NCBI GenBank assembly: GCA_016859345.1
Contig: CM029129.1
Coordinates: 11,982,946 to 12,046,945, forward strand
Origin: Istiophorus platypterus
Lineage: Eukaryota; Chordata; Actinopteri; Istiophoriformes; Istiophoridae
Length of the DNA stretch: 64,000 bases
Direction: 5' to 3'
The notes under the pieces were generated by a model. It was given only the letters and a program-made list of their open reading frames with translations. It did no database searches and was not told the DNA's origin. The position numbers were made by a program, and so were the translations under genes. Below are positions 25,628 through 39,960 of the stretch, piece after piece. Each line of letters starts with the position of its first letter. The first letter of the stretch is position 1.

Positions 25628-26195
25628 GGAAAAAGTATTGGGCAGTAAGTAGTTACATTACAATGATATTAATACACTAATATTCCTGGGTAATGAGTAA
25701 TGTAACGGATTACTAATAAAATTTCGGTTTTCATTATTACAGAACTCTGTTGTCAGATGTAGAGTGTGTGTAGGTACTAAGACTCCTGAGACGCCTACCA
25801 TGCACAGCGCCACAACGTAAAGCTTGTGGAAACACACCCCACCAAAGGCTGAACCCCTTCAATGGTTAGACCACCAAAAACTGGATCCAGCAGGCTTCAA
25901 GTGATAAAGAACTAATGAAGCTTGTGGCTGGACATGTGGTGCATGAAATATCGTTTATCTCCACAATTAGAGATCGGATGAGTCCTGTGCTGTGCTTACT
26001 GGGTACTGGCCTGACATTCACACATATGCGCACATGCAAAGTCTGAATTTTGAAGAGAACGGATCCCATCACCAATATTGTGGGGTGTAACAGAAAAGTA
26101 TTCTAACAAGTAGTGTTATGCACTATCATGAGCATAGAGTGATAAGTCAAGTAATACATTACTTTTAAAGGAGTAACAACAGCAATAACTAGCAT
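25628..26195. mobile_element. hAT-like non-autonomous DNA element (probable)
   Basis: The left part has GGGCAGTAAGTAGTTACATT and GTAATGTAACGGATTACTA, and the right part has AGTAATACATTACTTTTAAA followed by GGAGTAAC. Strings of the type GTAACGxATTAC, with repeated TAATG/CATTA units near both ends, mark a very common class of non-autonomous hAT-like repeats in fish. The ends face each other as imperfect inverted complements. The interior (25750-26090) shows no transposase. Exact ends and an 8-bp target duplication were not resolved. Confidence 0.55.
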
Positions 26196-28140
<1,945 letters not shown>

Positions 28141-28924
28141 AAAATCAAATGAACATGTATATACAAAAGAAAAAGACATGTTTAAGCTTTCTAATACACT
28201 AGCAGTAACTCTTTATTAATTAACACACTGTCTTCCATAACAAAAAACAAGGCACATCTCATGCTAATTATTTTTTCACAAAAAAAATAATTGATAAATT
28301 AATGATGATTTTTCCATGATGACTATCATGCTGATCAAAACTTCCAGTAGCACACAATAATGTATCAACAGAAAAATAAGACACAAAACTATCCCTGTTA
28401 ACACTGAAGAGATAAAAATAAGAACAATGAAAAGCAGAAGCACTTGAAGGTAAAAGGATTCTTGGTTGTCTCTATGGAAAAAGGAACTGTTTTATAAACC
28501 TCCCTACAATCTGTCAACAGATTATATCAGAAGGCGCTTTGTGATGTAGCAAATCATATTTCAGTGGTTGACTGAAGGAAAGCTATTCCAATACCACACC
28601 GATGTCCTGTCAAATCACAGGATACTCGCCAATAACAAGGACCTTCTGGCAGGAAACTGACAAACCAAACACAAATCTAATACTTCACAAACAAACCCAA
28701 TCACAGTTAAGGAAAGAGATTCCCAGTAGCTAGCATGTATAAGATTCAGACTCCAGGGCTCCCATCTGATAAGACCAACAGCTGTGGGAAAAGTGATGAT
28801 AAGTGAGGAAAAGTGACATAAGAAATAACAAATGCATAGTTTGAAAGGGTAGGGGAGGAGCATTTGACAATTATCCCACTCTCAGCATTTTCTGAACTTC
28901 CTACAATTTCACGTGCACCTTCTT
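28141..28924. other. Gene-free stretch
   Basis: AT-rich DNA with no recognisable gene or repeat. The minus-strand frames covering 28615-29003 are short and resemble nothing known. Confidence 0.6.
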
Positions 28925-28925
28925 C

Positions 28926-28978
28926 AAAGCTTTGAGGGCTTTCTTTTAAAAAAAAAAATGAAAAGCCCTCAAAGCTTT
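28926..28978. repeat. Perfect 17-bp inverted repeat (hairpin)
   Basis: The left arm AAAGCTTTGAGGGCTTT (28926-28942) and right arm AAAGCCCTCAAAGCTTT (28962-28978) are exact reverse complements around a 19-base A-rich loop. Each arm also contains the palindrome TCAAAGCTTTGA in whole or part, and CAAAGCTTTGAGGG recurs directly at 28970. It could be a folded MITE remnant or a palindrome from a local inversion. Confidence 0.9.
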
Positions 28979-28989
28979 GAGGGATTTTC

Positions 28990-31900
28990 ATAAAAAAAAA
29001 CATAGATTATAGAATGAGAGAGAAAGTAGTGTTGCTTGATGAAAGTAAAGACAACATTAGGCTTACATTTATTTAAATTGGTGAAAATGTTAAAGAAAAA
29101 CAAAATAAATAAGAACACACTACAATATACTGTAAATCCAGATTTAAAAGTGAACTACAGTCCATATATATGCATTTCATCAGTGAGAAAAGTTAGTTTT
29201 GTTTTAATCCAGTGATTTAGAATTGGATTTTTTCCACTCCAACAATTCTCACTGAGCCGGGTCTGGTATTAATTTTCTCACAGCAGAATAAAGTACGTTG
29301 AATTTGAAAAAAACAAAAACAAAAAAAACCTCAGATACTGTGTACCTTTTGATCTACCTACAACACTAGTCTGCACATTCATGCAAATCTTGTCTATTGT
29401 TTGCAGTAGTTACTTCTCTGACATGAATGCCCTGTTAACTCAAAGTGGCCACTCTAATCTCATACACTGATGCAGTCCTTCGTAAAAGGAAAGTTTTTTT
29501 GTTATTCCACACAAAAAGGCAGACCAAAAATCAGAGCAAAGACAATGCTAATTAGAAGAATAAGAAGACTAGACTGTGTTCTTGTCATGAAAGTGAAAAT
29601 TCACTAGAAACACCACCCCATGCATGCCCCTACCCAGACCCTTTCAGATCATATAGTTGGAGGACAATACAGTTAGGCATTTTGAGCCTGGCACTCCTAA
29701 ATAGTGAGTCCAAATAGTGGTGAGACTCAAAGTATAGATTCAACCTTTACCTGCCCCTCACAGTCTAAGGTAACCATGGAAACAGAGAAATTTTAAAGAA
29801 GAAAGGGGGTGAACTGGGAAGAGTGAACTTTTGTACAGTGCGGATGGTTGGATGGACAGACCAAATCAATTTATTATAAAATGGAGTACATATGGTATGT
29901 GCTGTATTTAACAAGACCAAGACTCCGCTAACGTCACACAGAAGCCTTGAAGCCATCACTCAGGTAATGATCATGACAAAAACTTTCGATAATCTGAAGG
30001 ACGTTATATAGTAAAATTTCAACTATTGATGGTGATTCGTTTCTTAGTTAATTCAGGGCAGATAAACAGCTTAAATGATAAATTGATAATATGTGGATTT
30101 CATTGCAGCAGACTTGGCCTTTAAATTCCATCTCTCACAGCAGTACCTCTATTTCACTGTGGAAGAAACAGTTACCATTTACTGATATGTCATGTTTGAA
30201 AAGGTCTAAAATGCTGGAAATTTTGGCCCTAATATAGCCTTTTTTATAAGATGTTCTCAGTTGTGTTTTGGTATTAAATTAATCAGAAAGCATTTTTTCT
30301 CTCTGAACTCATTTAACAGTCCACAAAAACACAATATGAGGACAGATGGACAAAGAAGATGCTGTAAATCAATCTGTTTATGCTTTTATATATCATTCAG
30401 AAATTGTCTTTGGTGTGACTTCATTTTTCCTGTTTGTAATTTTGGTATCATTTTTGAGTAGGTTACATTAGCTAATTAGAAATTGCTATTCCTGATAATT
30501 GGAAATTACTCATTCCCTCAACTTTCCTTATAAATGTTGTTTTTGTTTGTCAGAAGCAACACTGCCTCCGTTTAAATTTTAGTTATTTTGCCGGTGTCCT
30601 CCTCCTAAGCAATTAAAAGAAGTGCATTGGTATTTACCAGTAAACAAGATGTAATATAACAATCTTTTGTGCTATAACCTATGCTGAGGTTCCAATCAGG
30701 AACCTCATTTGGATGTTGAAAAGAATGATGTACCATCTTACAAATGATTACCTGTGAAACATGAAGCCTCACATAAAAAAAAACAACTACCCGAACTAAA
30801 TGCTGGAGTGCCAATGTGTCCAACAGTGAGAAAGGCTAGGGTTTGGTGTCTTATTCATTCTTATCCTTTTATTAGTTTCCCATCTTTGAAATACAGAAAA
30901 TGATTTCCATCTGCCCAGCTGCCCTCCTGCCTGGAATCAACACTGCTTTGCATACAAACATCAGATGATCGTATGCAGTGGTTTGCAATCTTTTCAAGCT
31001 GTGAACATGAAGATCCCACTCATTGAGCATACATATCAGAGAGGTGAACAATTTGACTGAGGAAGAAAAAATACAAAACAGTTTAATTTGTGTGCTAGAA
31101 ATATGTTTTGTTTGCTCAAAAATGATCTCACAAACAACCAAATCCATCCTCTTATGCCAGAGCCACATCTTATTAACCCACTCACTTACAGTTGAATTGT
31201 TTACACTGCTACTGATACAGGTTATTGATTGAATGGACACATCCTCCTCTCCAGTCTAAGGGCAATATCAGTTATCTTCCCTGAGTTATTCATGGCATTT
31301 TTGCTGCTCCCATTCACTTCCTGTAAATAATGAACAGCCGACGATCGGGGCATCAACACAGGTCAAAAAGAAAGTGACTGTTAATGTTCAAACCTCAAGG
31401 TTAACAGAGTATGTTTACTCCTGTAAATCATCCATCATTGTCTAGAGTATTAGAGGAGGAACAGTCAATTGGTAATTCGTGTTTACTTTCCCACGCAGCC
31501 ATTTAGTTAAGTGTATGGTGTAATGTATATTGCATATACATATAATGACACAGCTTGGCTTGAAATAACTTCATTCAGAAGTTACGGTGGTCATTACTGT
31601 GATTGTGACATCTGAAAGATCTTGTTCAGTGCAGTGTCAATGAATTGATACTATTGATTATGGCAAAAAAGATACAAGTATACAAACATGTTTTGAAATG
31701 TTAGGTCCTCTTGGGGAATGACATAATACATACATAGAATAACAAAATAGCACCTGACAAGAAGTGACCTGACATGCTCAGAGCGATGACAGCTATCTGA
31801 CATCTATCATCCTACTATTCTCTGGCACACAATCAACACAAGCGACTGTAGCTCTTCTATGTTCCCATCATAATTACTAAAGGTTCATTTGTTGATGAAA

Positions 31901-32472
31901 GAAATGTATAGAGCACATTGCAAATCCAGAGAAGGTCAGCAGTTTGGGAATGATGATGTGAGGTCTTCAATCATCGAGGCGAATAAAGAGTTGCGATAGA
32001 CTCCTCTATTCAGTATCCTCTCTTTAAATTTATAATAATGAAATGAAGGCTTCGGCCTTTAACAAGACATGTCTGTTTAAAATTCAGCATTACATAATGG
32101 GCTATCACAAGTATAATAACTCAAATGAAAAATCTGCCAAATAAAATGGCTTAAAAAGAGGAAGGCGAAGGAGTACAGTGGATTTGGTTTCTCAGTGGGG
32201 TCCTTTGTATAGCACAAAACAGGAATTGGTGATCTTTCTAATTCAATGCTACAAGCTCCCTCTCAGGCTCTTAACAGGCTCTTAACAGATATATTCTGTA
32301 CTGTAAGCAGTCACAACACCAGTCAGCCATAACGTTACAAACCAGTTACTGTTTTTAAAACCAATAACTATTACTGCAGTATATAGTATTCCTGTTACAG
32401 AGAGGTAGAGAGAGGTATACCAGAGAGGTATTGAACTAGAAAGATGTAAGATGATGGCACACAATGTTACAC
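28990..32472. other. Gene-free stretch
   Basis: No gene recognised. The 122-codon minus frame at 30872-31240 has no family resemblance. A small C(TTCG)G hairpin sits at 32045-32060. The rest appears single-copy and AT-rich. Confidence 0.6.
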
Positions 32473-32503
32473 ACATATATATATATATATATCATATATA
32501 CAT

Positions 32504-32546
<43 letters not shown>
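32473..32546. repeat. (TA)n microsatellite
   Basis: TA dinucleotides with a central CATACACAT interruption at 32500-32508. Confidence 0.97.
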
Positions 32547-32548
<2 letters not shown>

Positions 32549-32639
32549 ATTGAGCCAAAACATTGGTTTTAATGTTGTGGGAGATCAGTGTATATATGTG
32601 TGTATGTGTGTGTAAAGATGCCAAACTCCATTTCAGAGT

Positions 32640-33520
32640 TGTGCCTTGAAGACAGTTTGCTGATTAAGGCATTTAAAGAAAATTAGCTCCACAGTCACCA
32701 TTAATCTCTCTGCTTTTCTTTAATGAATGCTGCAAATCTCACTTTCCATTTCTCATTTGCATTTGAAAAGCCTCACCTTTACTTTCACTATCTCCGTGTC
32801 GCACAAACTGAATTGCAGTTCATTAAATAAGGGAGCAAAAACATTTAAGTAGTGATATGTAGCACAGTTTGTGTCAACATCTGCATATCAAATTCGATTT
32901 CGGAGTGTGAAGTGGACCAGCTCATTCAAACCTCTGTGAAACTTCCCCTTTGATTACAAGGTTATTATGCATCGGCACACGACAAATAGAGATGACACTC
33001 AATCATCGCGGATGATCCATATGACCTTAGCACTATCATTCATCACTTCAGTGGCTAACAAAATATGATGCTAAATGAGAACAGGAAAGCATTATCAACT
33101 GAAGACAACATATTCAGTGTTTCAGTTTGATGAATATTTGGCTTTTTGGGAGTAAACAATCACACCTCTGCTGCGGCAGAAGGGAGGGATAGAACAACTT
33201 CTGCATGGCATTCACAAAGGCCCTAACTTAATGGAAGTTTGAATTACCATTTAAATAGGATTTCTTTTGGGGGAAGGGGACGCATCATGGAGAAAGATAA
33301 ATTACATTGTAAACAATGTCAAAACAGTTTAATGACACATATGAAATGAAAGTACACACTCCGTGTTTTTTAGCTACTGAGTGATATAAAGAGTGGATTG
33401 AATAAATAATGAGGAAGCCTGAGGATAAATGCAACTACGCAGACTTGTTTTGTCTCCGCCTGGGCCTGCACTTTTAATTGACTTGAATAAAAAAACTCAA
33501 TTACAGCACTCTGGCCACCG
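32640..33520. other. Non-repetitive stretch, candidate conserved non-coding DNA
   Basis: About 0.9 kb with no microsatellite, no transposon trace and no coding frame. It contains an octamer-like ATTTGCAT (about 32757), CCTTTGATTACAAGG (about 32946), which includes a TCF/LEF-type CTTTGAT core, and TTTAATTGA with a facing TCAATTAC (33473-33503). Such composition is usual for vertebrate developmental enhancers, but conservation cannot be judged from one sequence. Confidence 0.3.
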
Positions 33521-34126
33521 GAGGGTGAGAGAGCAAGCGACAGAGAGAGAGAGTGAGGGAAGGATAACATGGAGGGAAGGAAGTAGAAAGAAGAGTGAAT
33601 GAAGCATGAGAGAGGACTGAAGGAGTTATTGGGTCAGAATGGCACCTGAGGGGGGAAATCAGGACAGCAGACAAGCCTTTATACAGGCCAGTCTGTCTAT
33701 GGGAATTACACCTCACTGAGACGTGGAAGACAGGAGACTAAAAAAAGAAACGGGAAATAAAGGTAAAGTGCATTGTCAGTACCTTCTAAGGCTTCTTATA
33801 CATTTATTGTCACCTATCCTTCTTTATTCCAAAGAGGTCAACTGAGATGCTGATTGAAGGTGAGGGGCATTGAATCAACTTAAATCAGTGAGCACTCACA
33901 CTCAGCTGAGGCGCTGATTTAGCCTCCAGAGAAGTCGACAGGCCTCGTACTAGGAGAGTATTAAAGTGGAGAACATGAATAGATAAGAAGGCAACAGAAC
34001 AAATGGTGAGCGTGATGCAAGGAGAAAGAAACTGAAAATGCTCTGTAAAAAGAAGCACCCTTAGCACAACATGCTGATACCGTCAGGCTGATAAAGCATG
34101 ACTGATAGTTGGTCTATTGGCAGTTT
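33521..34126. other. Gene-free purine-rich stretch
   Basis: The plus strand is purine-rich from about 33520 to 33640 (GAGA and GGAA strings). No gene recognised; the frames on the complementary strand are Ser/Leu/Pro-rich as expected from pyrimidine DNA. Confidence 0.6.
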
Positions 34127-34212
34127 TGTGTGTGTGTGTGTGTGTGAACGTGTGTGGTGTGTGCGTGTGTGTGTGTGTGTGTGCGGGCAGGTGTGTGTGT
34201 CTGCCTGTGTGT
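34127..34212. repeat. (GT)n microsatellite, interrupted
   Basis: GT units with AACG, GG and GCGGGCAG interruptions. It is the first of three simple repeats within 500 bp. Confidence 0.96.
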
Positions 34213-34274
34213 AAGAGAGATAGAGATGAAAACATGCATTTTTACAGTTTTTATGGGAAGGTGTGGTGCATTAG

Positions 34275-34327
34275 TGGGAGTGGTGGCAGTGGTGGCAGTG
34301 GTGGCGGTGGTGCTGGTGGGGGGGAGG
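34275..34327. repeat. (GGT/GGC)n trinucleotide repeat
   Basis: GTGGTGGCAGTGGTGGC-type units run into GGTGGGGGGGAGG. A frame through it would give Gly-rich peptide (SGGSGG), but there are no exon signals around it. Confidence 0.95.
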
Positions 34328-34430
34328 AAGTATGAGTTTTCCAGATATCCTTGAATCAACAAACAACAGATTCTTTCTCAGCCTACAGCAGTCAGTGCAA
34401 TGTTTGGACAGTGAGCCAATATTTCCATGT

Positions 34431-34608
<178 letters not shown>

Positions 34609-35286
34609 ACAGCAAGCTGTTGTTCCCATGGTTGTGTGTTATTGATTAGTCATCTCTGTGGGCAATAGGAGCTGTTATCAGGCCTGACATGAAGACAGAC
34701 GGGGGTGGATGATGCATGGAACGGGAAAACTGTTCAGACGCAAAGATAATGGAGCTACACACAAACGCGCCAATACATACACACACATGCCGCAAAGATG
34801 AACGGGTACACACTGGCACATGCTCCCACAGATTCCTGCTCACACAATAGACCTATTACACAAACGAGCGCAAATGTATTGGCAGCGATGGATTTGTTTT
34901 CAGCACCATGGACAGCACTCTAAATCTTGAGCAATTCCAGTACACAGTGCATATGGTTAATGATTATCTATTGTAGCGCCCACAACTATAATCAGTCATT
35001 ACTCATGGAAGTTAGGTGTAGATATCCTCAGTAATCACAGTAAATTTACAGTGAATCAAAGCAGGGGTGCTAAGACAGAATATAAAATGAGATAAAGTCC
35101 ATACTGTCATGACCAACCCAGTACTTCTCACAACCATGGAACATGCACCCAGGATCCTGGGACTCACCTATGGGAGAAAGAGAAAAGGGGAGAGAGAGAC
35201 ATCAGAGTCAAAGAATTACACTGCAAGAAATGTAGTGTGTGTATGAAATCAGGTATTCAAAGCACTTAACAGTGTGAAATGTTGTG

Positions 35287-35353
35287 GACCGACAGACCGA
35301 CAGACCGACAGAGAGACAGAGACAGATAGATAGATAGACAGATAGATAAGTAG
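35287..35353. repeat. (GACA)n / (GATA)n compound microsatellite
   Basis: GACCGACA units pass into GAGACAGA and then GATA units. GACA/GATA compound repeats are common in vertebrate genomes. Confidence 0.95.
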
Positions 35354-36001
35354 GGATACAAGTTACAAGCGAAGGCATCAAGTGCTCAAGATTAAATGAT
35401 GTACACACATATTAACACTTTTCAATTTCAAATTTGTTATAAAGTACTTAAAACATGCACATACAAATCAAGATATTATTCATGAATAGAAACTACACAA
35501 GTTAATTCTCTACTGCTTGAAGCTTCAGTAAATCAAGCTGAACAAGAACAGACTGCAATGAAGGTTGGATGTGATATTTCGGCTGAAATAACATGTTTAA
35601 TCATTATGTTTTCTGTAACAACAAAGTCTGGAAATTTACTTAACAATATTCTTCATACGGGGCTGAGGCTATAAACAAAAATTCTTCACTTGTAATCATG
35701 TGACAACAGCAGGACATCACACAATCACCAGAGGATTTTACGGTGGAAAACCGTGCACGTGACGCGTTCACACAGGCAAAAGGACTGTCTGATTTTTACT
35801 TGAACTTAAGTTGATGCAAGTCTGAGGTTTTTTTTTTCCCATTTAACCTCTCACCATTTTCAGTCATTCCTCCTTCTGAGAGCTGAGTGAGATGTGTGTA
35901 AATGTCAGCTGTGGAGCTGGCTGTCCACGAGAGGCCAACCATGAGCACACAGGGAATAGATTGTCATGGCCTGAACTCTACAATCCTCTCCTTCTCCACA
36001 G

Positions 36002-36103
36002 GGACAGGTAGACTTAGGTTTTTTCCAGTCAACCATGAAAATACACAGAGGTTAAGCTTCCCACCATGTCCTCCACTCTCTTTGATGACATGGACAGGGT
36101 TAG
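36002..36103 (+). other. Exon-like interval, unsupported as a gene
   Basis: A pyrimidine-rich acceptor (CTCTCCTTCTCCACAG ending at 36001) precedes 102 bases that are open in one frame and end before a strong donor (TAG followed by GTAAGG at 36104). The other two frames have stops. The 33-residue translation has no recognisable domain, and no partner exons were found nearby. It could be a real exon, part of a non-coding RNA or chance. Confidence 0.15.
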
Positions 36104-38959
36104 GTAAGGCCACAGACCAGATACAGAGAAAGTGATCCATGAAAAGGAATTTTCATAGCAACTTTCAGTAAAAAGTGGTGAAAACGTGACAGTGGGGTCT
36201 AACTAGGTGTTACATTTTTTAAAAGGACCGGTTTTTCGGTGTTATGGTGGCAAAGACTAAAAATATTTTAGGCATTATAATTGCGGCTGTACAATATATT
36301 TTCAGACCAAGAGGTGATCAGTAATGAAAACAACTGTATTCTACCATACAGAAGCAGTTAAGTCAAATTTCACTCAAAATTCCTGCTTTTGAATAACTGT
36401 TAACACTGACATAAAATGAGTTACAAAAACTCCACAAAACATTTTGTTCTAGTCTAAATTAGAAATTGTGCTAACATCTCTCTCAAAATCTGGAGAAAAT
36501 GATCATCATCACCAGCCTAACCAAAGTTGTGGACTTGTTACACACACAGTCTTTTGTACAGTAATAACTCAGGAGAATAGGTCATAACAATAAAACATGT
36601 TCAAACTACCAATTCAACCAAGAAACCAAACAAGCTTATTGTATTAAAACATAAACTGTCTGTTGTCTAATTTCTAGTTAAAAAGGATAAGTGTGAACGG
36701 CTTATGAACTCAGTGAAAGCCCCATTAAAATAAACAGAGGAACTGAATAAATCCTTCTGGCCAGCGCAACATTCCATATCCCGTGATGAGGGAGTCTCTG
36801 CAATAATCAACAGGAAAGCCTGCTAATAATAAAACTTTTTTTCCCAGTTTTAAAAAGCTGATATTTCTTAGAAAAGCAGTTACAACACAGCCCTCATAAT
36901 TGTACAACTCTCTGAATATTAAGTAGTAAGGTATTATTGCAGCTATGTTTGCTCACATACCTGTTTTGAAGACAAAATCACCATTTAAATATTTTAAATT
37001 TAACTTCAGCTGACAGGTGTTAAACATCTTAGAATCACGAAACTGAAACATGGTGTTGAAATATATATATAAACATGATTAAATCATTTTGCAGCGTAAC
37101 ATTTTTAATTCAAACACAGGCAGCATTAAGAGCAGCTTGGATCTTGCTGAATTGCTACAAGAACAAGATCAAATTTAGGAAGCTATGCCTACAGGACAAA
37201 TTGTCAGCCTGTTAGCCAGTGCCTCTGACATTTACAGTACATCCATAGAGTTCCTCAGCTTTCTCTAACTGAACTAATTACCACATATTGCTGTCTTCCT
37301 GAACAGAAATTATGTAAGCCTTTCCTGCAACTACAGCAAAATTAATGTAGACATTGACTGAAGACTGTCTTTAGTGGACTGTAGGGTTGGCGAGTGTAAG
37401 AAACGTGCCATAAAGCAGAAATACTGATAATCTTAACTCCGTTAACATTTCTTACTTCTCATCTCATTAACACTGAGATAGTGTGAGACTGTTTCTGTGC
37501 CTAAATCTGATACCTCAGTATGCTGTCTCTTACCTCTTTTCTCTGTAACTGGGATCTGCCCTACAGTCAGAACATTCCATCTCTCATATTTAAAAGTAAC
37601 ACAAAAACTATTCTCTATTCTGTTGTCTCTCATTATTTAAATGGGAATTCACAATTCATTGATTTAGGGCAGACTGAATTCAAGATGCATCACTGAAACA
37701 GCTTCTTTCACTCCAAAGCTAAGACAGAATTTAAGTCCATTTGTATCACATTGTCTTTCTGACAATACAGTGGAAATGAAACCGGTCTTTAACCAAGTCT
37801 GAATTGCAATACATTATATAAAATTATTAAAAGGCATAAGAAAATGCGAGACATACAAAGAAAATGACACAAAAGCAGGATTTTTCTTTTCACCTGTAGC
37901 TCATGTAAATAAATGTCACAGTTCTCACGTTAGTGGTCAAATTCTTGATTCTACCACCACTTAAATTTGCTTTGCAAATCACTGAATATAGTTTCTGTTA
38001 GTCATATATGTAACTGATGGAAAACCAGAGGGTCTGGGTAAATCTTTTGTCCATTAAACTTCTATTTTGTTTGCTTATCTCTATTTGTATTTATCTTTTT
38101 TTTTTATCTGTATTTGTATTTTATCTGTATCTCACTACAAATGCCATTTGGGGGAGAAGGCTAGAAAGTGCCAGTACCTTTCTCTTTTCAGCAGGCAGTC
38201 CTGCAAAAGGACTCAAAGATAGAGCATGTACACATTACACAGAAACTGAGAGAGGAAGACAGATAGCAGAAAAGATGGGGAAGCAAAGAAGAGGAGACTG
38301 ACCTGGCCTATGCTTGGGCATACTTAAATTGTGACTGCTTAAAAATGTATCATTGACTGACACTGAGCTCACCCCACTGTCTCCTCTAATTATAGAAAAA
38401 AACCACAAAAGCAGCAGACAAAAAAGAAAAAAATTAGGATAATTCAAAAAGTGTTATGCTTAGAAAACAAATGGAGAATTATGTAATCACCTCATTTTAA
38501 TTTTTGCTCAGTGGAAGCATAGAAATAGATAACAGTCCAAATTTTTGTCTCTCTAATGTTAAATATATCTGGCAGTGCATGAATTCATCTGATTACATAA
38601 ACACTTGTATGTGTATGCACACGTGCCAAATTTTATTGATAGCTAAATTAAGAGAATAATTAGTTGTAATGGCAAGGAATATGGAGCAAGGTATTGCATA
38701 ACCGTGTTTGGAATAAAGCTGACAAATCAATAGCGAGTCTGTTTTTGCTGTTCCTCCCTCCGAAATGTTGACTCACTCGTGCTGTCTATCAGGAAAAGAT
38801 GACTCTCTGGCGGCTGCTCACTGATGGGATGTGTGTGTGTGTTTGTGTCTGTTAATGCAGATATAGGGGGAAATGATGAAATGAAATGACAGGGAATTGT
38901 CTGGTCATTCTATCCCTCTTCGAGATGCCTCGTGTTTTGCCGTCTTTCATCCTATGTTT

Positions 38960-39240
38960 ATTCTCACTACTCATCCCTAACAAGGCATGAAGCGCACCAA
39001 TGAGGGGGTGATGAAAAGATTTGAGTGACAGCTGAGGTCGGAGGCACAAAACGACAGAGCCGTTCCAGGGGGAGGACCCAGATGCAGCAGGGCAGCAGGT
39101 CACGAGCCAAGTCACCTCCATGGACAGCAAACACGATGCCTATGCTGCCTGGGTAACAATAACCCTGAACTCTGACCGTGACACCATACGGTGGGTGACC
39201 TTGTGGCACCCAACAGCATGGCCGCTAATGGGACAGAATG
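38960..39240. other. GC-richer patch without recognised function
   Basis: This segment is clearly richer in G and C than its surroundings and has frames open on both strands. On the plus strand about 66 codons are open without a Met up to the stop near 39242, and on the minus strand 39209-38967 is open for 80. I recognise no protein family in either. A conserved non-coding element is equally possible. Confidence 0.25.
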
Positions 39241-39943
39241 TGTGAGACAAAATACATTAGCAGGGGCATCAAGGTCAAAAAGTCACTTGGTGAAAGAAGT
39301 TGTTTTGTGTCTCCTCTTTCCTTTCACAAGTAGTGACACCGAAATGTTTAGAGAGACCTCAGAGTGAAGTGTTGCTGTTGTTGCGGTTATTGTAGAGAAG
39401 TAAATGGCTTCTTTCTAAGTAGGGCCCATCCATAAAACACACATCTCATTGGTTGTGTGTATGTGCGCACATGAGTGTATTGATTTTTTTTCCCACCTCT
39501 TTTCTCATCTTTACTTCACTACTATACCTGTATTTTTCTATTTGTTTGTGGACATTTTCTCAGAATTCACTGTGATGGAAAATGCAATCTTGTCCCATCC
39601 CTTTACTTTCTTGCTTTTCCCCTTCTTTTTTTCACTAATAGAAATTCTGTTAGTATGTTTGTATGGGATGAGAGATGAAAATGATTTTGTGGAGAGGAAG
39701 AAAGATGGCAATGGAAGGGAGGGAATGGGCGATAAAAAAAAATGGCAGAGGATAGAAAATCGATGAGAGATGAAATATATCAGAACTCCTGGAGCAAGGT
39801 CAACAGGATATGATCTCTCATGACACACAGTTGTGCCTCACTGAGCCAGAGGAAGCAAACGAGATGGAGAGAGAGGAGGGAGACAAAGAGAGGGAGGAGG
39901 CAAAGCAGGAGCCACTAGGAAAGAGAAATGAGGGTGTGTGTGT

Positions 39944-39960
39944 GGGGGGGTGGGGGTGGG
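39944..39960 (+). other. G-rich tract, potential G-quadruplex
   Basis: Runs of seven, five and three G separated by single T form a G3+N1-7 pattern, since the seven-G run can supply two stacks. A further GGG lies at about 39932. Confidence 0.6.

Noticed and set aside
30872..31240. 122-codon minus-strand frame
   Set aside because: No family resemblance; a shorter frame is also open on the opposite strand.
35281..35360. Regularly spaced repeats that might suggest a CRISPR array
   Set aside because: Units are 4-8 bp tandem GACA/GATA with no spacers, and the genome is a vertebrate one.
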